Below are positions 44,365 through 53,364 of a DNA stretch of 64,000 nt, piece after piece. Made by a program: the position numbers and the translations under genes. Numbering within the stretch: the stretch's first letter is position 1; the number at the start of each line of letters is the position of its first letter. Under the pieces are notes generated by a model. That model made no database searches. It was not told where the DNA came from and saw only the letters and a program-made list of their open reading frames with translations. The stretch is from Methanobacterium_C sp963845285 (GTDB lineage Archaea > Methanobacteriota > Methanobacteria > Methanobacteriales > Methanobacteriaceae), in contig CAWJRO010000014.1 of assembly GCA_963845285.1 (NCBI GenBank), forward strand, positions 62,001-126,000, read 5' to 3'.

Positions 44365-45540
44365 TCAAGCGAAATCACCGATAATTTTATCCATTATTGA
44401 GGCTACTGTATCAATTTGCTCTTTAGTTATGATCAGTGGAGGAACGAACCTTAACACGTTGCTTGCAGTACAATTTATGATTAAACCATTTTCACGGGCA
44501 TCATCTACCATACATCCACATTCTCTGTTCACTTCCATACCTAGCATTAGTCCACGGCCACGCACATCTTTAACTATGTTGTAGGTTTCCTTTATCTCTT
44601 CCAGTTTGCCTTTGAAGTAGGCTCCATTTTCCCTGGACTTTTCAAGGAGATTTTCTTCAAGTATTACATTTATTGAAGCTTTTGCAGCTGCACATGCCAG
44701 CGGACTTCCACCGAAAGTTGCTGCGTGGTCTCCTGGTTCGAATGTTTCTCCAACTTCTTTACTTGCCAGTACTGCACCCATTGGGAATCCTCCAGCTATT
44801 GCTTTTGCAAGGGTTGTGATATCTGGGGTTACGCCAAAGGTCTGGGAGGCGAACATATGTCCTGTCCTTCCAAAACCTGTTTGAACCTCGTCAAAAATTA
44901 ATAAAACATCTTTTTCATGACAAACTTTCTTAAGTTCCATTAAATATCCTTCAGGTGGTACTATTACCCCACCTTCACCTTGAACAGGTTCAACAAGTAC
45001 TGCGGCTGTTTTTTTTGTTATTGCCTTTGCCACTGCATCCACATCGCAGTATGGCACGTACTTGAATCCTGGTGTTAAGGGTCCGAAATTCTTTTGATAT
45101 TTTTTTTGGCCTGTTGCTGTTATTGTGGTTATGGTTCGACCGTGGAATGAGTTTTCCATGGTTATTATTTCACCCTTGCCAGTGTGTTTTCGTGCAAGTT
45201 TAATTGCTCCTTCGTTGGCCTCTGCACCGCTGTTACAGAAAAATGCTTTATCGTGTGGTGAAACCTCTGCAAGCAACTTTGCAAGGGTCACCTGCTCCTC
45301 TGTGTAATAGATATTTGAGCAATGTATGAGTTTTCGTGCCTGTTTGCAGATTGCTTCTGCCACTTTAGGGTGGGCGTGCCCAACATTGTTTACTGCAATT
45401 CCTGCGACACAGTCTATATAAGATTTACCTTCAACGTCCCAAACAACACTTCCTTCACCCTTTTTAAGGGCTAAAGGTTGGCGACCGTAGGTTTGCATAA
45501 CGTATTCTTTGTCTAATACCATAATCTCTTTTGTATTCAT
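44365..45540 (-). CDS. argD: Acetylornithine aminotransferase
   Basis: PLP-dependent class III aminotransferase of arginine synthesis; related enzymes also make N-succinyl-diaminopimelate. The 391 residues include EGSVVWDVEGKSYIDCVAGI, FFCNSGAEANEGAIKLARKH, ENSFHGRTITTITATGQ, VLLIFDEVQTGFGRTG, the PLP lysine in TLAKAIAGGFPMGAV, and GDHAATFGGSPLACAAA. The ATG at 45540 follows AAGGTGAATAA. It lies upstream of lysA-dapF on the same strand; with 340 bases and a palindromic element in between, it is probably not in one operon. Confidence 0.95.
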   Translation of the reverse strand: MNTKEIMVLDKEYVMQTYGRQPLALKKGEGSVVWDVEGKSYIDCVAGIAVNNVGHAHPKVAEAICKQARKLIHCSNIYYTEEQVTLAKLLAEVSPHDKAFFCNSGAEANEGAIKLARKHTGKGEIITMENSFHGRTITTITATGQKKYQKNFGPLTPGFKYVPYCDVDAVAKAITKKTAAVLVEPVQGEGGVIVPPEGYLMELKKVCHEKDVLLIFDEVQTGFGRTGHMFASQTFGVTPDITTLAKAIAGGFPMGAVLASKEVGETFEPGDHAATFGGSPLACAAAKASINVILEENLLEKSRENGAYFKGKLEEIKETYNIVKDVRGRGLMLGMEVNRECGCMVDDARENGLIINCTASNVLRFVPPLIITKEQIDTVASIMDKIIGDFA

Positions 45541-45756
45541 TTATTCACCTTCTAAAAATATAATATAATATAACTTTAAATTGTTGAAGTCGTGATTTGC
45601 ATAAAAAATTGGTTTTTTTACCAATGACTTGTAAAAGCTTGTTATTTATTTGGAAGTTATGGAATATTAAATTGTTATATACCAATGGATACTTTGATTA
45701 AGTGGTTTAATAAATTTTAACAACATACTTTAAATAAAAACTGATGGTGAAATAAA

Positions 45757-46182
45757 ATGAAAAAAGCAATAATTGAAACAGATAAAGGAAATATTGAGCT
45801 CACGCTTTTTGATAAAGAAGCACCCAACACGGTTGCAAACTTCGAAAAACTTGCAAAAAAAGGTTTTTACAACGGACTGACATTCCACAGGGTCATACCT
45901 AACTTCGTAATTCAAGGAGGCTGTCCTAAAGGTAACGGAACCGGAGGCCCAGGTTACACCATAAAATGCGAGATAAACGAGCATAAACATGGTACAGGAG
46001 CTTTATCAATGGCTCATGCTGGAAAGGACACAGGCGGAAGCCAATTTTTCATAACCCACAGCCCACAACCACACCTCGACGGAGTTCACACGGTCTTTGG
46101 TAAAGTTGTAAAAGGCATGGACGTTGTAAACAAGATAACTGCAGGCGACGTCATGAACAAAGTCTCAGTGATCGATGAATAA
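45757..46182 (+). CDS. Peptidyl-prolyl cis-trans isomerase, cyclophilin type
   Basis: A 141-residue minimal cyclophilin that speeds proline isomerisation in protein folding in the cytoplasm. It has the active-site arginine and phenylalanine in LTFHRVIPNFVIQGGCPKGN, then GTGALSMAHAGKDTGGSQFF, ITHSPQPHLDGVHTVFGKV. There is no signal peptide. Length is that of the short bacterial/archaeal form. The ATG follows GGTGAAATAAA. It stands alone, with a palindromic element after it. Confidence 0.96.
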   Translation: MKKAIIETDKGNIELTLFDKEAPNTVANFEKLAKKGFYNGLTFHRVIPNFVIQGGCPKGNGTGGPGYTIKCEINEHKHGTGALSMAHAGKDTGGSQFFITHSPQPHLDGVHTVFGKVVKGMDVVNKITAGDVMNKVSVIDE

Positions 46183-46218
46183 ACCAAATAAAATCCTATT
46201 TTATTTTTTTATTTTTAG

Positions 46219-46318
46219 ATACCTTCATAGTTCAAAATTTATAAAAAATAATGGTAAGAATGAATTTAAATTCAAAAATAAGCAATATTCAAAGGTTTTA
46301 AAATAAGTATAGGACTGC
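46219..46318 (-). mobile_element. MITE-like palindromic element, copy 8 (degenerate)
   Basis: TTCATAGTTCAAAATTTATA, then AAATTCAAAAATAAGCAATA, match the family, but both ends are worn (ATACCTTCATAG on the left; TATAGGACTGCTC on the right). It lies after the cyclophilin gene. Confidence 0.45.
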
Positions 46319-46429
46319 TCTTTTGATGTTTCTTAATCTTTTTTTAGTTTTAGTAAAATCAATAAAATAAAATTTTATTAATGATCCTGTTACAAACATA
46401 ATTAAATTCCACTCAAGGTGAAAATAGTT

Positions 46430-48031
46430 TTGAATCTGGATAAAAAGTGGCGAATACTTCTTGCAATTGCCATTGGAACTATAATGGTGCCCATAAATGC
46501 AAGTATAGTTAATGTTTCGTTACCAACAATTACAATTTTCTTTTCTACAAGTATTGCAGTCTCAGAATGGGTAATAACTGCTTATCTAATTAATTTATTG
46601 GGGTTTGTTCTATTATTCGGTCGATTAGGCGACTTTTACGGTCATGAAAGAATTTATATGATGGGACTTTTGAGTTTCATGGTCACGTCATTTTTATGTA
46701 GCCTATCTACATCAATAGAACTTTTAATAATCTTTAGATCATTACAAGGAATAGCAGCGGCTTTAATGATATCTGTTTCAATGGGAATAGTTAAAGACGC
46801 CTTTCCACTTAGACAAACTGGAAAAATACTTGGAATCTACTCTGTGGCAATAGCGGCAGGATTAGCCATAGGTCCAATGATGGGAGGAATATTACAAACT
46901 TTCTTCAATTGGCAAACCATATTTCTGATTAACGTACCCATTGGAATTATCAGCTTCCTGATGTGTTATAAAATACTGGAAAGGGGAGAACCTAAAAAAG
47001 TTAAATGGGATATTCCAGGCACTGTACTGCAATACATATGCATCTTTTCAGTGGTATATGTATTATACACTATTCAAAATTTGAATATAGATCTTATATC
47101 AATAATAATGGGCATCGTGGCAGTATCAACCTTTATTTTATTTTTGTGGAATGAAAAACATGCTGAAAACCCTATTTTGGATATTCAAATGTTCAAAAAC
47201 AAGTCTTTTTCTGCTTTCAATCTCAGTCTCTTTTATAACTACATGAGCATGTACATGATCCTTTTCATAATGCCGTTCTACCTCCAAAAAGTATTGAAAT
47301 TTGATCCCGCCTTAACCGGAGTAATTTTAACCATAAATCCCATTGTTATGATGCTTTTAGCTCCAATAAGTGGTGCTCTCTCAGATAGGTTTGGTTCAAG
47401 GCTTCTTGCAATTATCGGCGCTTTAATAAGTGCTGCAGCCTTTTATTCTATGACCTCTTTAACCATATTTTCTGAAATATTTGACGTGGTTTGGATGCTT
47501 GCTTTACTTGGTATAGGTACAGCAATGTTCCAGGCGCCTAATAATAGAGCAATAATGAATGCCATACCTGATAAAAATAAGGGAGTGGCGTCAAGTATTA
47601 TTGTAACCATGAGAAATCTAGGAATGGTTTTTGGAGTTTGTATTGCCGGTTTATTACTATCTTTGGCCATAAATCCGATCCTTTTAGAACAAAATCTGCT
47701 TTATAACTTGCAGGCTTATAATTTTACCAATGGACTGCACATGGTTGCTCTTTTAGGCGCTGTTTTAAGCATTTTAATTTTTATTTTATCTCCTGTGGGT
47801 ATTTACAGAGAAAAAATTGCTGAAACCAGGGAAGTAATTCATGAATCAGAAATAATTCCCAAACCACAAGATCTAATTGAAGAATCAAAGGAACTAATTC
47901 ATGAGTCCGAGATATTAAAACATTCAAAAGAAGTAATTAACGCATCAGAATCATTTCAAAAACGTAAAGAAATTCTTAAAGAGTATTACCAGAAAGGACT
48001 ATTGAACTCTAAAAAGAAAAACAACAAATGA
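46430..48031 (+). CDS. MFS transporter, DHA2 family, with long cytoplasmic tail
   Basis: A 533-residue predicted multidrug exporter of the DHA2 (14-helix) branch. Motif A is FGRLGDFYGHERIYMMG, motif C is AIGPMMGGILQTFF, and the first helix has MVPINASIVNVSLPTI. After the last helix comes a 70-residue charged tail with a repeated theme: EVIHESEIIP, ELIHESEILK and EVINASESFQ. It is probably helical and may be a protein contact. AAGGTG at 46415-46420 suggests TTG at 46430 (MNLDKKWRI) as start; GTG at 46418 is possible. Its stop lies 2 bases from the end of the convergent GAF gene. Confidence 0.85.
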   Translation: MNLDKKWRILLAIAIGTIMVPINASIVNVSLPTITIFFSTSIAVSEWVITAYLINLLGFVLLFGRLGDFYGHERIYMMGLLSFMVTSFLCSLSTSIELLIIFRSLQGIAAALMISVSMGIVKDAFPLRQTGKILGIYSVAIAAGLAIGPMMGGILQTFFNWQTIFLINVPIGIISFLMCYKILERGEPKKVKWDIPGTVLQYICIFSVVYVLYTIQNLNIDLISIIMGIVAVSTFILFLWNEKHAENPILDIQMFKNKSFSAFNLSLFYNYMSMYMILFIMPFYLQKVLKFDPALTGVILTINPIVMMLLAPISGALSDRFGSRLLAIIGALISAAAFYSMTSLTIFSEIFDVVWMLALLGIGTAMFQAPNNRAIMNAIPDKNKGVASSIIVTMRNLGMVFGVCIAGLLLSLAINPILLEQNLLYNLQAYNFTNGLHMVALLGAVLSILIFILSPVGIYREKIAETREVIHESEIIPKPQDLIEESKELIHESEILKHSKEVINASESFQKRKEILKEYYQKGLLNSKKKNNK

Positions 48032-48033
48032 AT

Positions 48034-48603
48034 TTATTTTTGGGTGTAAAGATATTTATCAAGAACTAAAGCATAAAAATCAGCTATTTTTTCTGTTATT
48101 TCAAGATGATCATTATTATAATCCTCTTTGGGATTTCCAAGGACAATTTGACCCAATATTTTGTCTTTATAAATAACTGGAACTGAAAGAAACTGTTCTA
48201 CAGGCACATGTTTTGGTGGCAAACCATGAGCTTCCCGATGAGATCTTATATCATGAACATAAAAAGATTTTCCAGTATCAAGGGAGTATCCAAGAAGACC
48301 GCCGTAGCTTCCATCTTTCCTGACCTTGAAACGAGCCTCACCCATCTTTTCGTACATATCACACCCCTCAGTCATGTGGGAAAATGAAATACCCACACTG
48401 TCCATGTTTTCAGGGTCCACGTATGCAATATAACAGTGTTGGCTTTCTGTCAAATGTTTAGATTCATTCATAATAACATCAGATACCTCTTTTAGGGATG
48501 AAGTTGGTAACATGTTAATTACATTCTTTTTCAGGGATTCAATTGCCTCAGATTCTATCTTTTTTCCCGATGTCAGATCCTCCAATGTGTTATTATCTGC
48601 CAT
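48034..48603 (-). CDS. GAF-domain protein
   Basis: A 189-residue soluble protein with one GAF domain (about residues 28-185). Features are DVIMNESKHLTESQHCYIAYVD, LLGYSLDTGKSFYVHDIRSH, the conserved VPVEQFLSVPVIYKDKILGQIVLGN, and the final helix ITEKIADFYALVLD. GAF domains bind small ligands or sense redox/light; with no output domain it is either a stand-alone sensor or a partner of a kinase elsewhere. Three residues, C, H and C (SQHCYIAY, TEGCDMYE), might hold a ligand, but this is a guess. The ATG follows GGTGAGTAC. Convergent with the exporter. Confidence 0.8.
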   Translation of the reverse strand: MADNNTLEDLTSGKKIESEAIESLKKNVINMLPTSSLKEVSDVIMNESKHLTESQHCYIAYVDPENMDSVGISFSHMTEGCDMYEKMGEARFKVRKDGSYGGLLGYSLDTGKSFYVHDIRSHREAHGLPPKHVPVEQFLSVPVIYKDKILGQIVLGNPKEDYNNDHLEITEKIADFYALVLDKYLYTQK

Positions 48604-48718
48604 GTACTCACCTTCATTCCTAAGAAAGTCTCTATTTCATTCTAATTATTTTATAAGATTCATAACATTTATAGTTGGGAGATAACATACACCTTAACAT
48701 TAATTTTAAGTGATAAAA

Positions 48719-49003
48719 ATGGTTGACAACGATAAAACAGATTATGAAAATCTTAAAACTTCTTATAAATCTACAAATGCGATTGTAATGTTTCTTGGAA
48801 TTCTTCTTGGAGGTTATATTTTATCTCCGGGAATGCAATCTTTAACACTCGCTATTTCAGTGGTTGCAGCTCTTTTTGGGGCTTACAACTACAAAAAATT
48901 GGATGGAAATGGAAAATTTGGGTACCTGCTCCTTGCACTTGCAGTGATATGGGCCATAGTAACCGCAATCACGTACCTTCATTCCATCAATGTGGTAATT
49001 TAG
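48719..49003 (+). CDS. Small membrane protein (three helices)
   Basis: A 94-residue protein with a polar start (VDNDKTDYENLKTSYKSTN) and three helices: AIVMFLGILLGGYIL, LTLAISVVAALFGAYNY and FGYLLLALAVIWAIVTAITY. AAGTGATAAAA before the ATG at 48719 supports this start; the GTG at 48710 overlaps the site. It is 40 bases before another small membrane protein and probably forms an operon with it. Family not recognised. Confidence 0.65.
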   Translation: MVDNDKTDYENLKTSYKSTNAIVMFLGILLGGYILSPGMQSLTLAISVVAALFGAYNYKKLDGNGKFGYLLLALAVIWAIVTAITYLHSINVVI

Positions 49004-49043
49004 TTCCGTCAGATGTGGGAGTGTCAAATTTAGGGTGTGAAAA

Positions 49044-49316
49044 ATGGACAATGAAGAATTGGAAAAAAAATTAGTAGAAAGAGAATACACTAAAGAAATA
49101 AACCTTTGTTATGTTTTAAGCTTTGGGGCTTTTTTTGTGGGGCTGTACTTTGTATCAAAGGGTTACTTTGTAGGTTTCCTTGGAAGCATTTTATCCCCAA
49201 TTTTAGGGATTTATCTAGTTGCCAAGAAGAATAAACAAACTATGTTCTATGGAATACTTCTTATATTGTTCTTTTCAGTGTGGATAATGACATATATAAC
49301 CTATTTACCAAAATAG
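49044..49316 (+). CDS. Small membrane protein (three helices), second of pair
   Basis: A 90-residue protein starting MDNEELEKKLVEREYTKE and then three helices: LCYVLSFGAFFVGLYFV, GFLGSILSPILGIYLVA and MFYGILLILFFSVWIMTYI. The layout (charged N-terminus, short third helix ending TYLPK) mirrors the preceding gene and suggests they descend from one gene, though sequence likeness is weak. The ATG follows AGGGTGTGAAAA. Function unknown. Confidence 0.65.
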   Translation: MDNEELEKKLVEREYTKEINLCYVLSFGAFFVGLYFVSKGYFVGFLGSILSPILGIYLVAKKNKQTMFYGILLILFFSVWIMTYITYLPK

Positions 49317-49348
49317 GTGAAATTTATTTTTTTAGGTTTGTTTAAGTC

Positions 49349-49510
49349 CTAAATCAAAGATTGGATCTTTTCCATTATTGTTTTAAGAACAACTCCAAAA
49401 ACGTATACAGTTGGTATTTCAAGGCCGTCAACAAGTTCTCCATAGGTTTAAGGGTAATTTTCCTGAATTACTCCAGGTTGTCGGAGATTCCTCCCATAAA
49501 ACTCACCTAT
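49349..49510 (-). pseudogene. Gene relic with one internal stop, family unknown
   Basis: The minus-strand frame from 49510 to the TAG at 49349-49351 reads EFYGRNLRQPGVIQENYP, a single TAA, then TYGELVDGLEIPTVYVFGVV and LKTIMEKIQSLI. The composition on both sides of the stop is protein-like, and the end is a tidy helix plus stop. It looks like the last 50 codons of a gene that decayed. I cannot name the family. Confidence 0.35.
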
Positions 49511-49541
49511 TTTATCATATTGGGGCAGTTATTCAGCTTTC

Positions 49542-50522
49542 CTATTTCTTGAGTGAATCTAAAAGACCGGCTTTTCTGGCGTAGTGGAAGAGGTAGAGCT
49601 GCACATAACCTGCGTGCTCACCAAATTTTTCTATACCAAACTGCCTTACCTTTTGGGGTTTGATCTCTTTTCTGTTGAAGTAGAGTTCTGATACTATTCT
49701 TCCTATCCACACATCCACAGGGAATGCTTTCCCATAACCGTAACCGTAGCAGAGTATGCAGTCTGCCACCTTGGGGCCCACACCGGGGATCTTCAAAAGA
49801 GTGTTGAAGGCGGTTTTGTAGTTCATATTTCCCAGTTTTTCCAGTTCAATTTCTGTTTGAACCATTTTAGCGGCTTTTATGATGTATTTGGCTCTGTAAC
49901 CCACACCGCAGCTTTTGAGGTTGTTCGTGAATTCGAAGTTTTCAGGTAAATTCTCTTCACAACGCTGCATCTCTTCAAGGTCGTGTTCAGGCACATTAGC
50001 GAGGATTTCAGGTTTTGGAAAGGTGTAAAATGTTCCAGAGGGGAACTTGTACTCATCTCCCCATTTCATTTTAATGTCTTTAATTGCCTTGTTCCAGCGT
50101 ATGATAGAGCAGTTAGCTGAAGATATGGATGATATTAAACATTCAAAGACGTTATGCGCTTTAAAAAGCCTTAAACCCCTGCAGAATTTGATGGTTGGTT
50201 CGAGCAGGGGGTCAGACCTTAAATATTCATAGAGATCATCCAGGTCGTCGTTTAAACCGAAAATTTCCATTATTCTGGCTTTTATTACATCTTCTTCTAA
50301 TTTTTCAGGGCATTCTGCCACAATATCCAGGGTACTATCTTTCTTACAGCTTCTCTGGGAGATTTTCACGAGGCAGGGTTTGCCTTCTATGTTAACCAAC
50401 TCCCTGAAATAATTATCCCTGTAGAACCATGCAGGCTGGGATGTTTGCCCGCTTCTGATGGTGTTAATAAGGTTGAAAGGACCTTCATATTCTTCTTGAC
50501 GGATTTTTAGGGTGGTTTTCAT
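49542..50522 (-). CDS. ogg: 8-oxoguanine DNA glycosylase / AP lyase (OGG family)
   Basis: This 326-residue DNA repair enzyme removes oxidised guanine. An N-terminal OGG domain (GQTSQPAWFYRDNYFRELV) precedes the HhH-GPD domain: HNVFECLISSISSANCSIIR, VGYRAKYIIKAAK, the hairpin LLKIPGVGPKVADCILCYGY with the catalytic lysine, and the aspartate in FPVDVWIGRIV. The rest ends GYVQLYLFHYARKAGLL. Both catalytic residues are present. The gene begins 37 bases after the Ntn hydrolase gene, on the same strand, so the two may share a transcript. Confidence 0.9.
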   Translation of the reverse strand: MKTTLKIRQEEYEGPFNLINTIRSGQTSQPAWFYRDNYFRELVNIEGKPCLVKISQRSCKKDSTLDIVAECPEKLEEDVIKARIMEIFGLNDDLDDLYEYLRSDPLLEPTIKFCRGLRLFKAHNVFECLISSISSANCSIIRWNKAIKDIKMKWGDEYKFPSGTFYTFPKPEILANVPEHDLEEMQRCEENLPENFEFTNNLKSCGVGYRAKYIIKAAKMVQTEIELEKLGNMNYKTAFNTLLKIPGVGPKVADCILCYGYGYGKAFPVDVWIGRIVSELYFNRKEIKPQKVRQFGIEKFGEHAGYVQLYLFHYARKAGLLDSLKK

Positions 50523-50559
50523 AGTTTTTCATCTTCAATGTTCTATTCTAACTCTTAAA

Positions 50560-51510
50560 TTAACCCAAATCCACTGCATTTTCACCAAACGTCAGCTTCT
50601 TCTTGCTCACCCACAAGAAGCCTTTATCCTCCGTGATAACGGCCACATCCACAGGCCCACCAACACCAGGCATATCCCCAGGATCGGCATTTATCCCATC
50701 TGAAAATCTCTGCATGGCTGAAGTGGTCTGAATCATCAGAGTGCAGAAATCCACGGCATCTTGCAGTGTCATGGTTCCCCACTGGATTGCATACTCCAGT
50801 CCCTTTAATTGTTCAATGATTTGAGCTTCGCCTATGGTCTTTGCAGTTTCCTTTGCAAAGTTCACGTTCATTATCCTACCGTCAAAGCCCAGAACAATCC
50901 TTGAGACAACGTCACCCTGACCTATCCATGAACTACCATATTCATTGTTGGGTTGATGACTGTCCCTCCTTTTCTGGACATCGCCGGGTATTTGACATCC
51001 ATAAACTTCATGGGAACCGTCTCTGTTGTAACCTGCAACCAGAAGTTCAATCAGATCCACACCTGCCACTCCATCTTCTATTGTACCTTGGGGAGTTTTA
51101 AATTTAAATTTCAGGGCGTAATTCTGTCTTTCAAGGCTTAAAAGTTCACACCCCTTGGCTTTGAGATCATTTTGGATATTGGCCTTTGCAAGTTCAAGCT
51201 GCTCTTCCCACTTATACTTCCTATTAAAGAGCCTGTGCAGTTCGTTTGCAACATCTTTCACCTCCATTTTCTCAATTTTTGAGCCCCTCCTGAATTCATC
51301 TATGAATTTGCTTATGTTTTTCAGCACTCCTTCATCGGATAAAAATGCGAGGCCCGTTACTCCAACTCCTATTCTTTTGTTGATCTGAAAAAGCTTTGAA
51401 GCATTGTCGCTGCCTATTCTGGCCATTCCTTTAAGATTTCGGTATGTTTGCCTGCTGTCTGCAGCTAAAACTATTCCTTCAGGTGTTGTTGTGTTTATTA
51501 CAAGTGACAT
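50560..51510 (-). CDS. Proteasome-like Ntn hydrolase with probable N-terminal serine
   Basis: The 316-residue protein has the start of a proteasome beta-type subunit: NTTTPEGIVLAADSRQTYR and later SKLFQINKRIGVGVTGLAFLS. Counting Ser2 as residue 1 after removal of Met, the aspartate of AADSR is residue 17, as D17 in beta subunits, and the lysine in NASKLFQI lies near where K33 belongs with a five-residue insert. The nucleophile would then be serine, not threonine. GAGGTGGTCTCAAC fixes the ATG at 51510. The C-terminus (PVDVAVITEDKGFLWV) also resembles the family. It is longer than beta subunits (about 210) and has a helical insert. Substrate unknown. Confidence 0.75.
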   Translation of the reverse strand: MSLVINTTTPEGIVLAADSRQTYRNLKGMARIGSDNASKLFQINKRIGVGVTGLAFLSDEGVLKNISKFIDEFRRGSKIEKMEVKDVANELHRLFNRKYKWEEQLELAKANIQNDLKAKGCELLSLERQNYALKFKFKTPQGTIEDGVAGVDLIELLVAGYNRDGSHEVYGCQIPGDVQKRRDSHQPNNEYGSSWIGQGDVVSRIVLGFDGRIMNVNFAKETAKTIGEAQIIEQLKGLEYAIQWGTMTLQDAVDFCTLMIQTTSAMQRFSDGINADPGDMPGVGGPVDVAVITEDKGFLWVSKKKLTFGENAVDLG

Positions 51511-51657
51511 GTTGAGACCACCTCAATTATTATTTCTAAAGTAAACTTATGATGACTAGGGTTTATATTCATTTATCCTGCAGAAAATTAAATATTTCTA
51601 TAACTCAAAGAATACCCAAAGTAATCCAAAAAATAAAAAAGAGAAGGATTGGAGAAT

Positions 51658-53364
51658 TTATTTAGAAGCTTCTGAACCTTTCATATCTCTGTAAGGAACG
51701 TAAGCAGGCTTCCATATGTTTCGGTTAACCAGTTCCTCGATATCTTCTTCAGGGTCAATTCTGGCAACTCCCTCATTCACTGCCCTCTTAATCACAGCCA
51801 CTGCGATATTTTTACTCACTTCCTGAAGCTTGGAGACTTCTGGGAGCAGCCTTTCATCATGATCCGCATGGAGTTTGACTGCATGGCCCAGTTCAATTAC
51901 AGTAGCATCGATCATTGCGGGGGTTACCCTTTTTGCCCGGGCGCAAATCACTCCTAAACCTAATCCTGGAAATATGAACGCGTTGTTGCACTGTGCCACA
52001 AGTATTTTTTCTCCATTTACTGTAACATCATCATGGGGACTTCCTGTTGCTACCAAAGCTTTTCCACCAGTCCAATTAAGCACATCCTCTGGATCGGCCT
52101 CCGCCAGGCTTGAGGGGTTGGAAATCGGGAAAATAATCGGCCTTTCAACTGTTGATGCCATGTTCCTCACCACATCCTCACTGAAGGCACCGTGAACAGC
52201 GCTGGTGCCAATAAGAATGGTGGGTTTTACATTGTGGACAACGTCCAGAAGACCTATGAATTTATCTTTCAAATCCCAGTTTTTGGTTTCATCATGTGGC
52301 CGGGCATAATGGGCTTTGAAATAATCAAGATCCTCCCTATGGTCTGTTACCAGCCCCTCACTGTCCATTAGCCAGAACTTGGAACGGGCCTCATCTTGGC
52401 TAAGTCCATCTTTTACCATCCATTCACAGATCCTATCTGCAGTTCCGCAGCCTGCTGTTCCAGCACCAAATATTACCACCCTGTGATCTGATAACCTGGT
52501 TTTGGTCAGTTTGGAAGCGTTAAGGAGTGCAGCCATTGTAACTGCCCCGGTGCCCTGTATATCATCGTTGAAGGTGCAGATTTTATCATGATACTCGTCA
52601 AGGTTACATCTGGCCTTTTTCTTCCCAAAATCTTCCCACTGGAGGAAAACCTCTGGAAATTTTCTTCTGATGGCTTCCACAACCTTACCCACAAACTGAT
52701 CATATGCCTTTCCCCTGATCCTGGGATGGCGCCACCCGATGTAGAGTGGATCATTTAGAAGTCGGGCGTTGTTGGTTCCAACGTCGATCATTACAGGCAG
52801 CATTCTTCGAGGATTAACACCAGCACAAAGAGTGTATATCACACTTTTAGCCACTGAAATTCCTATTCCATTGGCTCCCTGGTCTCCTATTCCTAGTATC
52901 TGCTCAGAATCTGTTAAAACTATTAAATCGATCCCATCATTACTTAAATTGTCTAAAATCTCCTCAATATTGTCTTGATCCTGGTAAGATATATAAATGC
53001 CACGAGGTTTTCGAAATTCGTCGCTGTAATGTTGGATTGCTAACCCTGCAGTTGGAGTGTAAATTATTGGCATCATCTCATCAACATGCTCTGAGATGAG
53101 CTTGAAAAAAAGCGTTTCATTGGTGTTGTAAAGGTTGTTTAAAAATATATTTCTTTGAAGATCGTCTGGCTGTAAAGAGAACTGACGGTAGGCTCTTTGA
53201 AGTTGGTCTTCTATTGTTTCCACAACTGGAGGTAAAAGACCCTTTAAAAAGAATTCTTTCCTTTCTTCGTTACTAAAAGCAGTGCCCTTATTCAGATGGG
53301 CTGATTGTAGAAGTTGTGCTCCTTTGAGGTATGTTTCAATGTATGTGGTTCCTTCCTTCTCCAC
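51658..53364 (-). CDS. maeA: NAD-dependent malic enzyme, long (bacterial/eukaryotic) type
   Basis: The 568-residue enzyme oxidatively decarboxylates malate to pyruvate. It has the long-form signatures: MMPIIYTPTAGLAIQHYSD, the substrate and metal region VVLTDSEQILGIGDQGANG, CTFNDDIQGTGAVTMAALL (catalytic Lys region precedes), the Rossmann loop VVIFGAGTAGCGTADRI and FPISNPSSLAEADPEDVL. The short form is the more usual archaeal type, so this looks acquired from bacteria. The start is a GTG at 53364 (reading MEKEGTTY); no good ribosome binding site is seen before it, so the true start may differ by some codons. Confidence 0.9.
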   Translation of the reverse strand: MEKEGTTYIETYLKGAQLLQSAHLNKGTAFSNEERKEFFLKGLLPPVVETIEDQLQRAYRQFSLQPDDLQRNIFLNNLYNTNETLFFKLISEHVDEMMPIIYTPTAGLAIQHYSDEFRKPRGIYISYQDQDNIEEILDNLSNDGIDLIVLTDSEQILGIGDQGANGIGISVAKSVIYTLCAGVNPRRMLPVMIDVGTNNARLLNDPLYIGWRHPRIRGKAYDQFVGKVVEAIRRKFPEVFLQWEDFGKKKARCNLDEYHDKICTFNDDIQGTGAVTMAALLNASKLTKTRLSDHRVVIFGAGTAGCGTADRICEWMVKDGLSQDEARSKFWLMDSEGLVTDHREDLDYFKAHYARPHDETKNWDLKDKFIGLLDVVHNVKPTILIGTSAVHGAFSEDVVRNMASTVERPIIFPISNPSSLAEADPEDVLNWTGGKALVATGSPHDDVTVNGEKILVAQCNNAFIFPGLGLGVICARAKRVTPAMIDATVIELGHAVKLHADHDERLLPEVSKLQEVSKNIAVAVIKRAVNEGVARIDPEEDIEELVNRNIWKPAYVPYRDMKGSEASK

